Of a DNA stretch of 64,000 nt, positions 39,622 to 54,100 are shown in pieces (position 1 is the first letter of the stretch; each line of letters starts with the position of its first letter). Source of the stretch: Dolomedes plantarius (Eukaryota; Arthropoda; Arachnida; Araneae; Dolomedidae); assembly GCA_907164885.2 (NCBI GenBank), contig OU015503.1, positions 127,001,764 to 127,065,763 on the forward strand, in the 5' to 3' direction. A model generated the notes under the pieces. The model was not told the origin of the DNA and did not search any database. It saw only the letters and a list, made by a program, of their open reading frames with translations. Position numbers and translations under genes: made by a program.

Positions 39622-42600
39622 AAATGCATATTTATAGATCCATACATGATGTACTTAGATAGGGCCAAACGGAATGTTGATTAAGTATTAATACTGTCTG
39701 CCAGGTTTTATAATTGAGTAGGTTGATTCTAATTTTTGTATTACCTTTCCAAGCAGGTTGAAGTTTATTAGTATTATTATTTTAATTAGTTACAGACTTT
39801 GCAGTTTGTGTCCTTGAAATTTCTTTAGTTTTCTATGGTCTCTTACTTATTATAAACTGAACTTTTAATTAAAAGGAAATTTAATAATACTAACCCTAGT
39901 TTCTTGAACCTTCCCTCAATGATATATAAACATAGTTCCCTGTATTTTACACATTAGTAACAAAAAATGTTTAGCCTATAGTAGGATCAAGAGCACTGTA
40001 GTAATCTTTTAGCAGCTCATAGTCACTTCTAAACTGTTTTTCCAATCAAACAAACACTTTTGCCATGTTCGTGATCATGTCTGTATCAAAGTCACACTAA
40101 ATCAAATAATATTTAATGTCATTTTTCTGCCTTGCAGTGGTTAAGTACCTTTTCAGTGGTGTGTCACTTTAAAAATGAGTTTTTTAGCACTTTGCACTCG
40201 GGATGTTTTTGGACTGTATTTTCTCCCTCAGGTCGGGAGGTTTGTGGCCCCTTTTCGGTACTTTTAAAAAAATATTTATTATTAAAATATCATAATGGTT
40301 ATTTTTTTTATCTGGAAGATCACTTCTTCCTCTTTTTAAATATGTAGATAATTGAATAGTAGCTGGAACAGCTTTTTTATGACAAACAAAACAATTTAGC
40401 ATGTTTTGACATTGAAAAAAAAGTTGTTTAAAAAAATAAACTCATATAAAGGTTAAAATTTCTAATATTTTTAACTCAGAATTTATTTATGACATGTATG
40501 GATGTATAAATTTGTTGCATTTATTATTTACAAAAGATTTGCTTTTGTATGATATAGCTCAAAGCATGTTTTTGCGCATAAGGCAACATTACAGTTTTCA
40601 CAGTAAGTCAGCGGTTTCCAACCTTGATGCTACTACGCCTCCCTAAAATAATTTTTTTTTCCTGTGCCTCCCTAAATTTTTTTCTCCTTACCTCCCTATC
40701 TTTTAATAGATATAAAAATATAGACACTTTAAATAATAACTTTATTACAAAAAAATGAAAACTACAATTAACAGAATAACAAGATTTTGCTATAACAGTA
40801 CGAACATGCCTATTTATTTTTATATTAAATTACAGATTAAACTACATCTAACGCATCAAAATTTAATGCAATGGTTGTTGTTGTTTATTGGCACAAAGTT
40901 TATCAAATCTTTGGGGCAATGTGGAGAGTGCCGCTCGTAACTCTTTTTTGATTATTAACCTGTTTCGATATTTGGTTTTCATTGCAGCCAGTGCCGAAAA
41001 GCCCATTCTGCATAAATAAGACGTGACAAACGGTAGAAGCACTTGCATTGCTTTACAATACAAAGATTCATCCAAAATTGAACTATGATTTCATTTTGAA
41101 ACTTTTGTTTGAGTGAGCTATCACATGACAATTCTATCAATTTTTCTTTTTCGATGGTTGTCAACTCAAATTAATCTATTTATAGATATTATGGTTTATT
41201 CGTTTATTTATAGTTATTATGGTATGAACATTGATTTTTTATTAAAAAGTTCTGGCGCCTCCGCTGGCAATAGTCCGTGCTTCTCCTGGGAGTCGCGCCT
41301 CCCAGGTTGGAAACCTCGGCAGTAAGTGCAAGTCTCTTTTCTGACTCTCTGTCCAGTTTTGGCTGTTCCTTTCTATAATAAAATTTGTCGATATCTATAA
41401 TAAAATTTAGCAATTATTATTTTTATTCAAAATTATTTCATAAACAAACATAATAGAAAATTTCTAACTTGTACTATCATTATCTGAATCTGAATCGTCA
41501 TCACAATCGGAACATTCTGACATAGAATCCACTTCTAAAATATCCATTATATGCACAAAATCTTCTTTATTGCTCGTATCTAAATAAGTAATGCCTCAAC
41601 GATACATTTTGATAACACGGGAACAAAACGCAAGCTACAAAACAGCAAATGGCAAGACGTTATGCCAAATGCCGAATTGAATATGCTAAATTGAGAAAAA
41701 AGTATGATCAAATGCAACTTGTGCTGCCCTATATTTTTTTTTTTTTCAGAAAGCTAAAGGTTCAATTAAAACAAATAAAACGCCTACACTCGATTGCAAT
41801 ACGGGGAAAGGAAATTGTATGACTTTAAATCTTCACTTGAGCATCGTCATTTAGAGGAAAATACGGCACTCAAGTCCTGCTTGAGCATCAAGATTAAAGT
41901 GTTAGTGGCTTGTTACCATAAAAATACACACTAAGTGGTGTGTCTGCCCCATTAAAAATATCCCGTATTCTCTATTGTCAAAACTAGTTCTTACAGCTGT
42001 GTCTTTGAAGTTCAGTGAATGAGGCCAGCTGATAGATTTTTGTTTTTTCAGGAATTTAACTGTCATAAGAGTCCTGCAGCCACAGTTGGTTCGAGCAGTC
42101 TGCCCCTGACTCCCAGCCCTATCCCCTGCAGCCCCATTCCAAAACCAGAAGTGTTTCCCCAGGTAAGTTCATTTTTCCCTGCTTAGTAATGGGGATGTTA
42201 ACGACAAATTTTTCATTCATCTTGTTGGAAACGTTTAAGCAATGGCAAAACTTAAGAAAAGTTATCTCCACCCCCTTTTTTGGGGGGGGGATGTAAGCTT
42301 TATTCTTATGTATCCATACTTGTTTGATTTCTTTACATCAGCAATTCTCAACCTGTGGTCCGCAAATTACGTGTGGTCCATGGGATGTTTTCATGTGGTC
42401 TGCGAAATATTAGCCTTTCGGCATAATAATAATAAAAATGTTTGTGGTCGACCTAGGCCTATACAGGTTTTCATTTATTTTAATGTATGTGGTCCGCCAT
42501 TGATTTGGTAAGGCATCTAGTGGTCCTGAAGCATGAAAAGGTTGAGAATCACTGCCTTACAATATATTTTAATACACTGTCATTTGGAACAATAATTTTT

Positions 42601-45600
42601 GCTAATTCAAAAGATGATTGGTTCAGTTTTTGGGCTTGCAAAATAGTCTAGCAACACTGAGGATATGTTGTGTGAAAACTTCATTCTGTGATAAAATACC
42701 AATTTTCTTTCACTTAAGATGCCATTTGTATAAAGAGAAATATTACAGAAGCTTGTTTTCAGAACTCTTAATGGCTTACAGTCATACATAATCAGTCTAT
42801 TAAATATTATCATAATTGATATAATTTCCAATAGAAACTTCGATAGTAGTGACTTTTTGGGTTGCATACAGAACAATCAAGTTGTATTCAATAGACACGG
42901 TGCAGTTTTGATAACATCATATGTTCGATTTGACTCCTTCCCCTCAGATCACATAAACTAGGGGGTCACATCAACCTTTTGATACTTACCACCCACTTTC
43001 GTGTTTTTATTGATGGTAAAAGTGCCCTACTGTATCTCAATGGAGAGCAAGGGCAAAGTCATTTTTACATGAGAGGGATTCAACGAAATATGTACTTACC
43101 TTACTACAAAATATGTATTTACCTTATTATTTATACTTTATTCAATAAATATTACCTTATTCTATATTGTTTATTACCATAATAATTAACACTTATAATT
43201 ACCTATTTATTACCTTTATAATTAATACCTTAATTACCTATTATTTATTTCCTTTATAATTAATACTTTATATATATATATATATATATTTGATGCTCCC
43301 TCCAGTGGTGTACCCAGGATTTAATCTTTGGGGGGGGGGGGTGAACGGATAAAAATATTTATAATGCGAATTCAGTATTCATAATGCAATTTCTATTCTT
43401 TGAGGGGAGCCAGGACCCCTTGGCCCACCCCCTGGGTGTGCTACTGGCTCCCTCATTCACAAGTATAGTTTGATAAGTGTCTGGTGAATTATTATCTCTA
43501 TTCAAAGTTTAGAGATGGAATTCAAAGGTGAATTGCAAAAGCATATTTTAAAATTGAGAAGTTGTTGACAGTGTATTCGATATATGGAGGAAGACCAAAA
43601 TTTGTAATAATAGACAAAAAAACACTGTCCACCATGTGTGTGTGTGTGTGTGTGTGTATGAATATATATTTTTTAAATATAAAGTGTGTGTGTATACGGT
43701 GAAACTTCTCTATCGTGGACAGTCATAGTTCCACAAAAAAGAAGAGCTATTTGGAGGGGTGGTCATCGAAAAGAAGTTTCTGTTGTTGTTGCTAATGCCC
43801 CCTGGTTGGAGGTTCCATTCACCAGGTCCTAATAGGCTATTGGGCTGAAAGGGGCAGCTCTTGTTTTGAATTAGCACCACAAGGGTTGGAGTCCGACTTG
43901 GCTGAATGACCACTCCCGTAATTTTGAACCAAATCAAGTAATGAGACCCCCGCACCTTCAGAGGTAAATTTGAGAACTTGGAGGGCATTGCAGCCAAGAC
44001 CTATTTTACGTGCCCCGGCCACCATTAGTGAACACGGTGGTGGATTTGCAGCGACAAGCATCGAACCAGGGATGTTCAGATCACCGGCCCGCTGCTCTTG
44101 CCAACTGGGCCACCGCACCCATAAATAAGTTTCTCCATAGCATTGGCTCTATGAAGTCTTGAATTGGTTCTGTACAAAATGTGACCAGCTAGAGAAGTTT
44201 CACTATGTGTGTGTGGTGAAATCTTGGGCCGCTTTGGATGAAAAGATGGGCTATATCATTCCTCGCCCCATTAGTTACAGTATGGTCATGCTTTGGTCTT
44301 TTATGGAATTCAGAGCCTTCTGATTTTACAGTTGGACCATTGGTGCGATCCCATTGAACTAGTTTCTTTAAATTTTTTAATTATAATATTCTTAATATAT
44401 GATTGTTTCAAATGAATCTATAAATAAAAACTGTAGGTTTGAAAAGTTTATTTTTGTTTGATAATCAGAAAAATGGGTCGATGAGTCCTAGAAGTGATTG
44501 TCCTTTCATTTAGTTATATTATTTGTGGTAGCTAGTTGTGACTTAATTTATGTAAAATACCTTAATTAATAACTTATGTCATTGAAACTTATGTAAGATT
44601 TATTTTTATTTGAAGTGGATAAAATGGAAATGTATCTTTATCAAGTGTCATCAGTAAGGAATCCTTTTTCTTTTCCTTTTCTTTTCTTTTTTTTAAAATA
44701 AAGATCAGTATGCAGTGGATTATTTCTATTAGATATAATGTTTTCCTACTAGAAGCTTTGTCACCCCACTTGCCAATGATATTGCTAGATCACGCAACAG
44801 TTGATAAAAATGAATTCATAGTACAGTACAACCTCCCCAAATCTGTAATCATTCAGAACACGGCATTCCGGATTTGAGAAGTTTTAAAATAACACTAAAA
44901 AATTTTAGGAGAAAAAATAATCACTTAAAAAACATGTAAAATGGTTTTAATTATTAAATAAATCAAAATACAGAATGTATAATTACATTATAATTTAAAC
45001 ATTTCAGTCAATAATGTCTGTTGCTTCAGTTTCGGCTTATTAGAAATTATTTTTTCTCGAATCCTATATAGTGCCATAATTTCATGTTCCGAGATAAAAT
45101 TCCAGTGTTCTAAGTCTAATATTGTTTTATCTAATGATTTTATCAGGTCCTCCGTTGACATTCTTTCGTTTTCGGGACATTCTGAATCACTTTCACGATT
45201 GCTGTCACCATAACCTTTGTTATTTAGCACACTATCAATAATTTCAGAATCGCTCAGAGAACTGACAATCGCCACATTTTCGTCGATGTCTAAAACTTCT
45301 TGTATGTCTGATTTATCCAAGTTAATGTTGCCTTTATTTGCACATTCTACTAATTCTGCTATTTCAGCTTGAAAGACACTTGAAAGCCTTCAAAATTGCT
45401 GCTGTCACTTCCTTGAAAGGAAGCACGTTTTTTTACCAATCATTTTGGTAGCGACATCTATCGGTAGAATGGAAAAGTAAAATTGGCCATTTATTAAAAC
45501 ATTCCGGATTTGGGAGGTTGTACTGTATTGCACATTTTTCTCAAGATCTTTGTGGCTGAGCTAAAAAGTGAATCAAGTTATTCCGAGTTATAGTTACATA

Positions 45601-45870
45601 AAATATGTAAAAACCTTTATGTATTTTAAAAAATAATCTTCAAAAAGGAGGTGTACCAATTATTAGAAAATTTCAATTTTTGTTCTTAAAAAGTTTTGTT
45701 CCTATGAGTTTTAGCAAGGTCTCCTATTTGTACACATAGCAACAAGATGGGAAATTATATATTATAAATACATTTTGTGATTATTTTTTATCTTTCATTT
45801 TATGTTTTAAGACTTAACAAGACAATACTAACTATAACAATTTTCAAAATATCCTATATAACTGTAATTT

Positions 45871-45928
<58 letters not shown>

Positions 45929-48900
45929 AGTTCCCTGCATTTCATTTCTAAGACTGTGACATCACATAAGATCCTTTGTAAGTCAAGCGACTCAATTTTG
46001 AGAGTTTAAGTAACCCTATTCATCAAACTTACGCCTTTATGTAATGTTATCTGTTTGTTAGCTTAAAAACATTGTAGCCGACTCTTGAGTTAATGTATTG
46101 TTTATGCTTGTAATTAGAATAGAGTTTGTTTTGCATTTATCGTTTGTGAAATTGTACTTTTCGTTTCAGATATTGTCCCAGTTACAGGCGCAGGTAAAAA
46201 ATATTTCTGCTATGCCCTCAATTTTTGCTCGCCTTCCCAATCTGTTCCTGAATGTCACTCATGCTTATTAATATGTCAGTTTGCAAACAGGCCTGTAGCT
46301 CTATGAAATGACCTTGGGAGGAAAAATTTGAAACACACTATTACAGAATTTTGGGAATTAAAATGAAATGTATCAATTTGATTAGCTTGTTTAGTTATTG
46401 GTCTCCCCTCCCCTCCCCTCTACAGTCTTTAGATATAAGGTCTACAAGAGACTCAAAAGATAAAAATGTGTTCATAAAAATTTATTAAACAAGTCAGACC
46501 TTAAAACTCAGAGTCGCTAAATTGAGTGAAATATCTCAATATCATGCAGATAGATATCTAAGAGTTCTCAGTCAGACAGTTGCTGAATTGTGTCAGACTT
46601 CTTGACTTTTCTTAAAATTGAATCATAATTTTAAACTTGAGACAGACTTCTCAAACATCTGGGGCAGAAAGTTGTTGAATTAAGTCAGATTTCAGACAGG
46701 TCTGTCCGAGATCTCAAGCCAGAAAGTTTCAAGTCTGACGATTTATATTAAAAAGTTACTAAATTGAGTCACATTTTGGAAAGACCCTTCAGATTTCTCA
46801 GCCTCATACAGGCCCTCAAATTTCTCAGGTGAGAAAGTTACTAAACTAAGTCTTATTTTTCTTCAGACATTTCCCCTTCAGAATTCTTGAAACAGAAAGT
46901 TTCTAAAGCCCGAGTACTATATATGCAGATTAGGGTTCACTCTACAGGTCAAATAAAGTCATAAAAATTCAAATTTTTGTCTCGAAGTAAGAGGAATTAA
47001 AAAGGTAGTCTAGGAAAGGGAAATTAAGTACTTAAAGTACTAAAAAATTGTCAAGAAAGCTTCTCAACATCATGCAGATATATATCTAAAAATTCTCAAT
47101 CAGACAGTTGCTGAATTGTGTCAGACTTCTTGACTTTTCTTAAAATTGAATCAGAATTCTAAACTTGAGACAGACTTCTCAAACATCTGGGGCCGAAAGT
47201 TGTTGAATTAAGTCAGATTTCAGACAGGTCTGTCCGACATCTCAAGCCAGAAAGTTTCAAGTCTGGCGATTTATATTAAAAAGTTACTAAATTGAGTCAC
47301 ACTTTGGAGAGACCCCTCAGATTTCTCAACCTCATACCGGCCCTCGAACTTCTCAGGTGAGAAAGTTACTAAACTAAGTGTAACTAAAAGTAAAATAATT
47401 CAACAAAGCAAGGTAATAATAAGCAGCAGGAAGAATGTAGACAAAAAAAATAAATAGAAATCGCGCACTTAAGACTCAATGTACCATAATGCAAGATTCT
47501 GTAGCAGTAACGAAACTAAACCATATAATGCGGTAACCGATTGGTCTCGTCATCAGGAGGCCTAACCAAATCAGTTACCTCAAGGGGGAAGTTTCTGAAT
47601 AGGATCCAGATCTAACCAAAAGACATCCCAAAGCCCTGAGATCCCCATTGAAACAGAGAGTCAGATCGAATGAAAAAAACACAGATATCCTGCACTTAGG
47701 GCTCAACGCACTATAAATGCAAGTACACATACAATCCTAAAGAACACAAATGAAAAGACTGAAATGCAAATAGGTGCACTACCCAGGAGCGACTCAAAGG
47801 AAACTGAACTGGTTAGCGACTGAAATTGCTTATCGGTTGCAAACTCGTTAGTGATGTGGCTCCGCACACGGGCCGACTCAAAAGTGATTCAAATCAATAG
47901 TTTGCAACCTATCATGGAAGGAAGAACATCATTATTCCAGTCATTATTTTTAGTTAAATTATTATCAGAAATTAATTTATTTTAAAAAAGCGTCACAATA
48001 GATTGTCTTTGATCAATCGTTTAAAAATGGACTGTATATATAGGCGCACATATTCCATACAAAAAAAAAGCGTTAGAATTTCATTTCATCACTAGGCAGA
48101 AGTCACGTGACTCTCGTGTTCGTCATTTGGCAGCTTTCCAAAAGATCGGCTGTAACATAGATTGCGTAATAACATGCACAACGCAAGAGAAACTGGCGAC
48201 TGAAGTTGCTAGCGACTCGGCACGTTGAGTTGCCTGCGACTGATTACAAACGCGTTGCTGACGGGTTTGTAACCAGTTGCGCCGTGTGCGTGGCTCCATT
48301 CAATTACATAGGTTACGACTCATCACGGACTGGTTTGTGATTGGAGTCGGTTATCAGTTTCTTTTGAGTTGCTCCGTGTGCAGACGGCCTTAATGCCATT
48401 TTTTTAATACTTTTAGATTACCAAAATTATTAGGGAAATTGTTCTTAAGTAGGTTTTCCTCAAAATAATCACACACCTCCAAAAATTGGTCACTGCCACT
48501 GCAAATGTTTTTTATTCTGTTCAGTTGTGAGTGAAAGATATTATAATAAATTTTATAGTTTAAATTGCTATGGAAATTGGTAGATGTATTAACCTCAAAG
48601 TTGAAATCTAATCTTTTATCATAAATCCCGATTTTTAATTTGCTATTTTGAATTTTAATTTTAATATCCTAATAAGCCGCATAATGATAATCTTCATTAG
48701 TCCTGTTTAAAGTTAATTCCTTTGGGTAGATTTGATTTAGAAATTCCAAATCGTTACAATTGAAAATTAGAACATTTTTCTTCAGACATTTCCCCTTCAG
48801 ACGTCTTTAGACAAAAAGTTTCTAAAGCCTGAGTACTATATATGCATATTAGGGTTCACTCTACAGGTCAAATAAAGTCATAAAAATTCAAATTTTTATC

Positions 48901-51142
48901 TGGAGGTCAGGGGAATTTATAAACATAGTTATAAACCCTTTTCCTCGACTATCGAGGAAAAGGGAAATTTAGTACTTAAAATAGTCAAGAAAAGAAAAAG
49001 CCCTTAATTAATTCACTATGATTAACAATAGATGAAAGTTGATTCTCAAATTTTAAAAACAAATTCAGCCATCTTCCTCTGGATCTAAAGTAGGAGTGTG
49101 CTTACATGGTAAACCAAAGCAAGCAAAATAGCACCCATAGAGTATTGCCATTCTGCAACAATTAAACTACTAAAGAAACATGGATGAGAACACTGGTTCA
49201 AATATAGAAAGAAATGGACAAAAATAGCATATAATAGTCTTCCAAGGTGCATTAGTATAAGGGTCAAGTGTTATCTTCAACCAAATTTAGGAAGATGTTT
49301 TCAAAGTAATCAAGTTAAGAAATCAAACTGGAAGTGTGATGTATGGGATTTTATGGGATTTTAGTCTCTGTTGGTTTAGTTCTTTATGGGATTTTAGTCG
49401 AATGGGGCAAACAGATTGGAAGTATTACATTGGAGGGAGCAATGCAACGTTTTAAAAGAAAAAAATCCATAGTCAAAGATTTCCTTCAACTTAAAAATAG
49501 GCTCAGTTCAAGGAACTTCAAGGAAATTATAAACTCAGTTCAAGTTTATAATTTCAGAGCATGGTGCACATACTATTAAAATCTGGTTGAATCTATTGAC
49601 AGGGCTGATTAGGCTATGGAAAGATCAAATAGTTTCCTAGGCTTTGAAGTAAAAGATGAATGAGCTTAATTTATTAGAGTCAATTCATTTCTGACATCAT
49701 ATGAATTATTTGAGTCAAATTTGTTAAGGTTTTTTCCTATTCCCTAATAGCGAGGGAAATTTATCGTTCAAGATAACTCATGAGCTTATTTTAATCCTTC
49801 AGAGGGCGTGCCAATTTTTTTAACACCAGCATACGCGCATGGCACTGAGTGCAACGTCTCTTTCAACCTTGATTATTCCTTTTGTAATAAACTTTTTTTC
49901 CCAAACTGAAAATGATAATTCTGTGTTTTATGACAAAACATAGAATGTTGATAACAGTTCGATATTTATAATTAAAGGCCAAAGAATGCAGATACAATTG
50001 CAGTCCTGTTTATTGGATCTAAGGATACTTGCAAATTGATTCTTAATAGGTTCAAAAACCTAAAAAAATGAGATTGTCCATCTTCGTGATATGTGGAATA
50101 CCATGTAATAGCTGCACATTGGGTCGACTACATCATCGCCTGCTTTTCTCATTGTTATCTAGTATAATTACTGGTTTACCACGATTAAATCCCGACTAAC
50201 AATGAATGAAAAGGAATACAAGGGTCAGAAAATCAGACCTGCATTAGAAAGGGTGTAGCTATAAATTGAAACTTCTTAGAACATTCAAACCTTACGTGTA
50301 AAACCAAATCATTCAAAATTACGAAAATGTTGCACTTTGTACATTGCTACGCCCTTTGAAGGGTTAAAAAGATTATTACTTCTTGAAGCCTTGCTATGTA
50401 GGGTTGACACAGTTTAGTCCCAGGTCTTTTGTTGGGAATATATTTTCATTTTTGGGTAAATGATCATATATGATGAGGAAAGAACAAGGGTCTATGTTAA
50501 CCTTAGTATACTTATGATGCCATCTTTTATCAGTAAAAAATATTTAATGACAGTAGACTAACCAGAATGTAAAAAAATAAGACGTAGTGGTCTGTAATCT
50601 CCATTGAGAATTTCAAAAGTTTTTAAATTTATAGGGATCTTTAACTTTTTTGTAACTCCTTAGGAATATTGTACAGGGATCTCATTCATGAACTATTACG
50701 TCATCTCATGTTTCATCCAGAACCCGCCTTTTTTAAAATCACCTTGTCCTTTAGAACTCTTTTTTTTCTGCTTTGAGAGATTTTGCACCAGGCTAAATTT
50801 ACTCTGAGCCCATTTTACCATTCATTATAGTGCATTGAATAGGGTTTTTCTTTTTTCCTTTTTCTTTTAGCTAGTTAAATCCTTAGTTGTTTTTTTTTTT
50901 TTTTTTTTTTTTAATAAAGATAACGGGTTTCATTCCTGAAAGAATTCTTAGGAAGTCCCTAAGAACCATTTATTTTTATTTTCCTAAAGCTGTATGAACC
51001 CTTATGTCAGGACATTTCAATACCCACTCTCTGAATACTGATTAAATTCTAGTTCATAGTTGTAGGGTGTCCTCAAGTAAGATGGAGAGAAAGAAATCCT
51101 CATCTGAGTGTTCCACGCTGCATATATTTAAAAAATAATGAT

Positions 51143-51173
<31 letters not shown>

Positions 51174-54100
51174 CTTGTACACCTGGTTATAGCTTTAAAA
51201 AGAAACTTATATTTTGCAAGAATAAAGGGGCATTGGGCTATTTTATTTGCATACTTTTCAATTGGAATGAGTGTAGAACAATCAGTTTAATAAAAATAAA
51301 ATTAATTTAATAAAATAACACAAAGTCCAGTCAGGTTAGGTCAAGTTATTTAAAAGGTATACTTACCTGACACTGAGCTGAAATAATAACAACAAAGCAT
51401 TACAGGTTTTGAGGAAAGAGAATGCACTGTGTTTAAAAGAAGCATAATGCCACTCTTCACCTAATATCAGTAGCATGACAGTCTGTATAGTTCTAGCTCA
51501 ACATCTCAGAAAAAAAAATACTTGAAGTTATTCTTTTACAGTAAGAATTTATTACAATTCAGTCTCTTAAATAATAAATGTTGCCAGTTTGCATTCATTC
51601 AATTCAGCCAATAATAGTCATCTACATCATTGCCATATTAATTGTTTTATTTCGTGTCAGAGTCCTGTAGTACTGACCTAACTGGACCTAGCTTGTTGTA
51701 CATGGCTGTCCAGAAATGAGCAAAACTCATTTCTTTTGGAGTTTTTAATGCTAGCCTAGTGTGATAGCACATCGGGCTTTGGACTGGGGGGTTGTTTGAT
51801 CTGAATCCTGAGCACCACTCCTCGTGTCTAAGCTGGTTGGTTGGTTTGAATTTTCTGGTGCAAGGTCCAAATTGGACAAGTTGTGCCAAACGCATGACAA
51901 AGGCAAAGCACCCTTGTATATAAAAATTGTAGAAAACAATGGTGGTAATAAGAAGTGTAAAGATGATAAAAGTGTTGCTGTATAAAAAGATATAAATGCA
52001 ATAAAGTTTATAAGAAGCAATGGTTTATAGAATATCTAAAAGTAGCAAACAAAATAAGAGTAGTAAAAGAGGTTAAAAATAAAAGTGAGAGAAACAGTTA
52101 AATCAAAAAGATTAGATCAAAGAGTAAAATCCAGTGCAGTGTAGAAACCGGAAAATAGCGGAGTGAAGTCCAAAAGATCAATCAAACTGAGCAAAGTGGA
52201 ACCAAAAAATTTCAAGTAAAAATTAGTAAGGCCTGCACAATCTGTTAAAATATGTCTGATGAATAGAGTGCAATTGCAATGATAGCATGTCTAGGCCGGA
52301 TCAGGGCATGTTGAATCCATGACGTAAGGGAAGATACGAACCCTCCAGTTGTTGCCCCTGGAGTTGCTTGGTCAAAATTGTGGTTGTGGACTCTGATCCG
52401 GTCATTGTAAACTGGAGCTGCATTCCTCTTGCATCTATGGACCTGGTCTGGAGTTGTTTCAGCCAGGGGGCATGACTTTAAAAATTAATAATAATTAAAA
52501 CTGTTTGAAGGCATGAGATATTTATGAATATAAAGAGCTTGTTTAAACAAAAGTTGTTTAAAACACACTTGCTTCAAAGTTGAGATATTACTATCAAATG
52601 GCATATTAATGCTCCCTAATCAACTGCATTGCTTTTTTTTTCCATCATCTTCCCTCCTGCTCCCTTTTAATTTTCAGACCTTTGGCATTTCAGGGTACTT
52701 ACAGATGTGCTTGATTTTCTTCTATGTTTCCAATGCTTGTATTGTGCCTGTGTATATTTATGTATAGTGTTTTAGATAGGTTCAATTTTATTTACTTTAT
52801 TAATATTATGAATTTGTAAAGAGTCCATCTATTTAATGTGTTTATCCTGTAGCATATTATAGTTCCATTTTGTATCCTTGGTTTAAAAAAAGTGATGCCT
52901 TGGGATAGAAGTGAAAATCTGCATCTTAACATGTATATATCCTATAGTCTATTATAATACCATCTTATATCCATGCTATTTATTGCATTGGATATGTAAC
53001 GGCACATAATCTAGTATTTATTTCTTGTTCAAAGCAGTCCTGTGTAGCTTAAAATAATTAAAAAATAATGCTAAAATCTTGCATGATATAAAATAGTTTG
53101 TGTACTATAATTTACATATTATACATGATAATATATTACCGAAAAACCAAACAATTTCACATGGCATCTAACCAAGAGCACAACATACATGTATAGTACA
53201 TATTATTTATATACAAGGGTGGTTCAAAAAGCAAGTCATTTCACCTAAAAGTTTATTCACAAAATCCAAGAGATACACAGACATAGCGAGGCATTTGGTA
53301 CAGATTATTTTTCAACATAGCCTCTGTGGGCATCAACGCATTTGTTCCATCTGTAAACCAATTTATCGAAACCAGCATTGAAGAAATCAGGGCTCTGGTC
53401 GCTGAGCCACTTAATGACGGCGTCCTGAACTTCACCATTGGTTGGAAATGCCATCCTGCCAGGTGCTTCTTCAACAGCCGAAAGAGATGGAAATCGCTTG
53501 GTGCGAGATCCGGGCTGTAGGGAGAATGTTCCGATACATTCCATCGGAAGCACTGTAGCAAATGATGTGGTCGGCCACCCTGACCTATGCTCGTCTAGCA
53601 CATCTGTTCTTCCTTTTTGGAATTCATTCCACCAAAACCACATCTGCTTTCTTGACATGACACTTTGTCTGTAAACTTCTACAAGTTGATGATGAATTTC
53701 TGCTGGGGTGCTTTTCTTTTAACACAAAAATCTTATACACTTCGCACTTCAATGGCTGACCATGTATCCATCAACACCTCCATCTTTTATCTCAAATTTC
53801 GGAGCTTTATGGCACTACTAGCTGTATCTACTGGTGGCATTTGATTGCTGTGATCGTCTGTTGCACCTAGACATGGAATTTCATTCGATCAGGGGAAAAG
53901 TGAGAGCTCTTGTTTTTGACCTTACTTTACCTTACTTTTTGAACCACCCTCGTATATAAAGAAAACACAATGGAAATTGCCAGTCTCCTTACCCATCATG
54001 ATAGGTTACGTCATATGGTGGTTTGCCATAAATACATATAATACATTATATAAATAATAAATTAACATATTATTTACTTCTGAATTAATCAGGAGTCGAT

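Larger units (their letters stand above)
46535..48990. repeat. Segmental duplication A-B-A-X-B in intron 12
   Basis: A1 (46535-46851) and A2 (47063-47379) are about 95% identical with no net length difference. B1 (about 46854-47057) is matched by B2 (about 48773-48990), sharing TACTATATATGCA and GGGTTCACTCTACAGGTCAA. X (47380-48772) separates A2 from B2 and is absent between A1 and B1, so it inserted into the second unit. No ORF of note. Confidence 0.85.

Noticed and set aside
45361..45480. Upstream extension of the 44988 jerky-like ORF
   Set aside because: The frame meets a TGA soon upstream and no ATG is available, so no larger gene is claimed.
49085..49579. Open frames with TATGGGATTTTAGT repeats
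   Set aside because: Low-complexity local duplication (three copies of a TGGGATTTTA word); no protein features.
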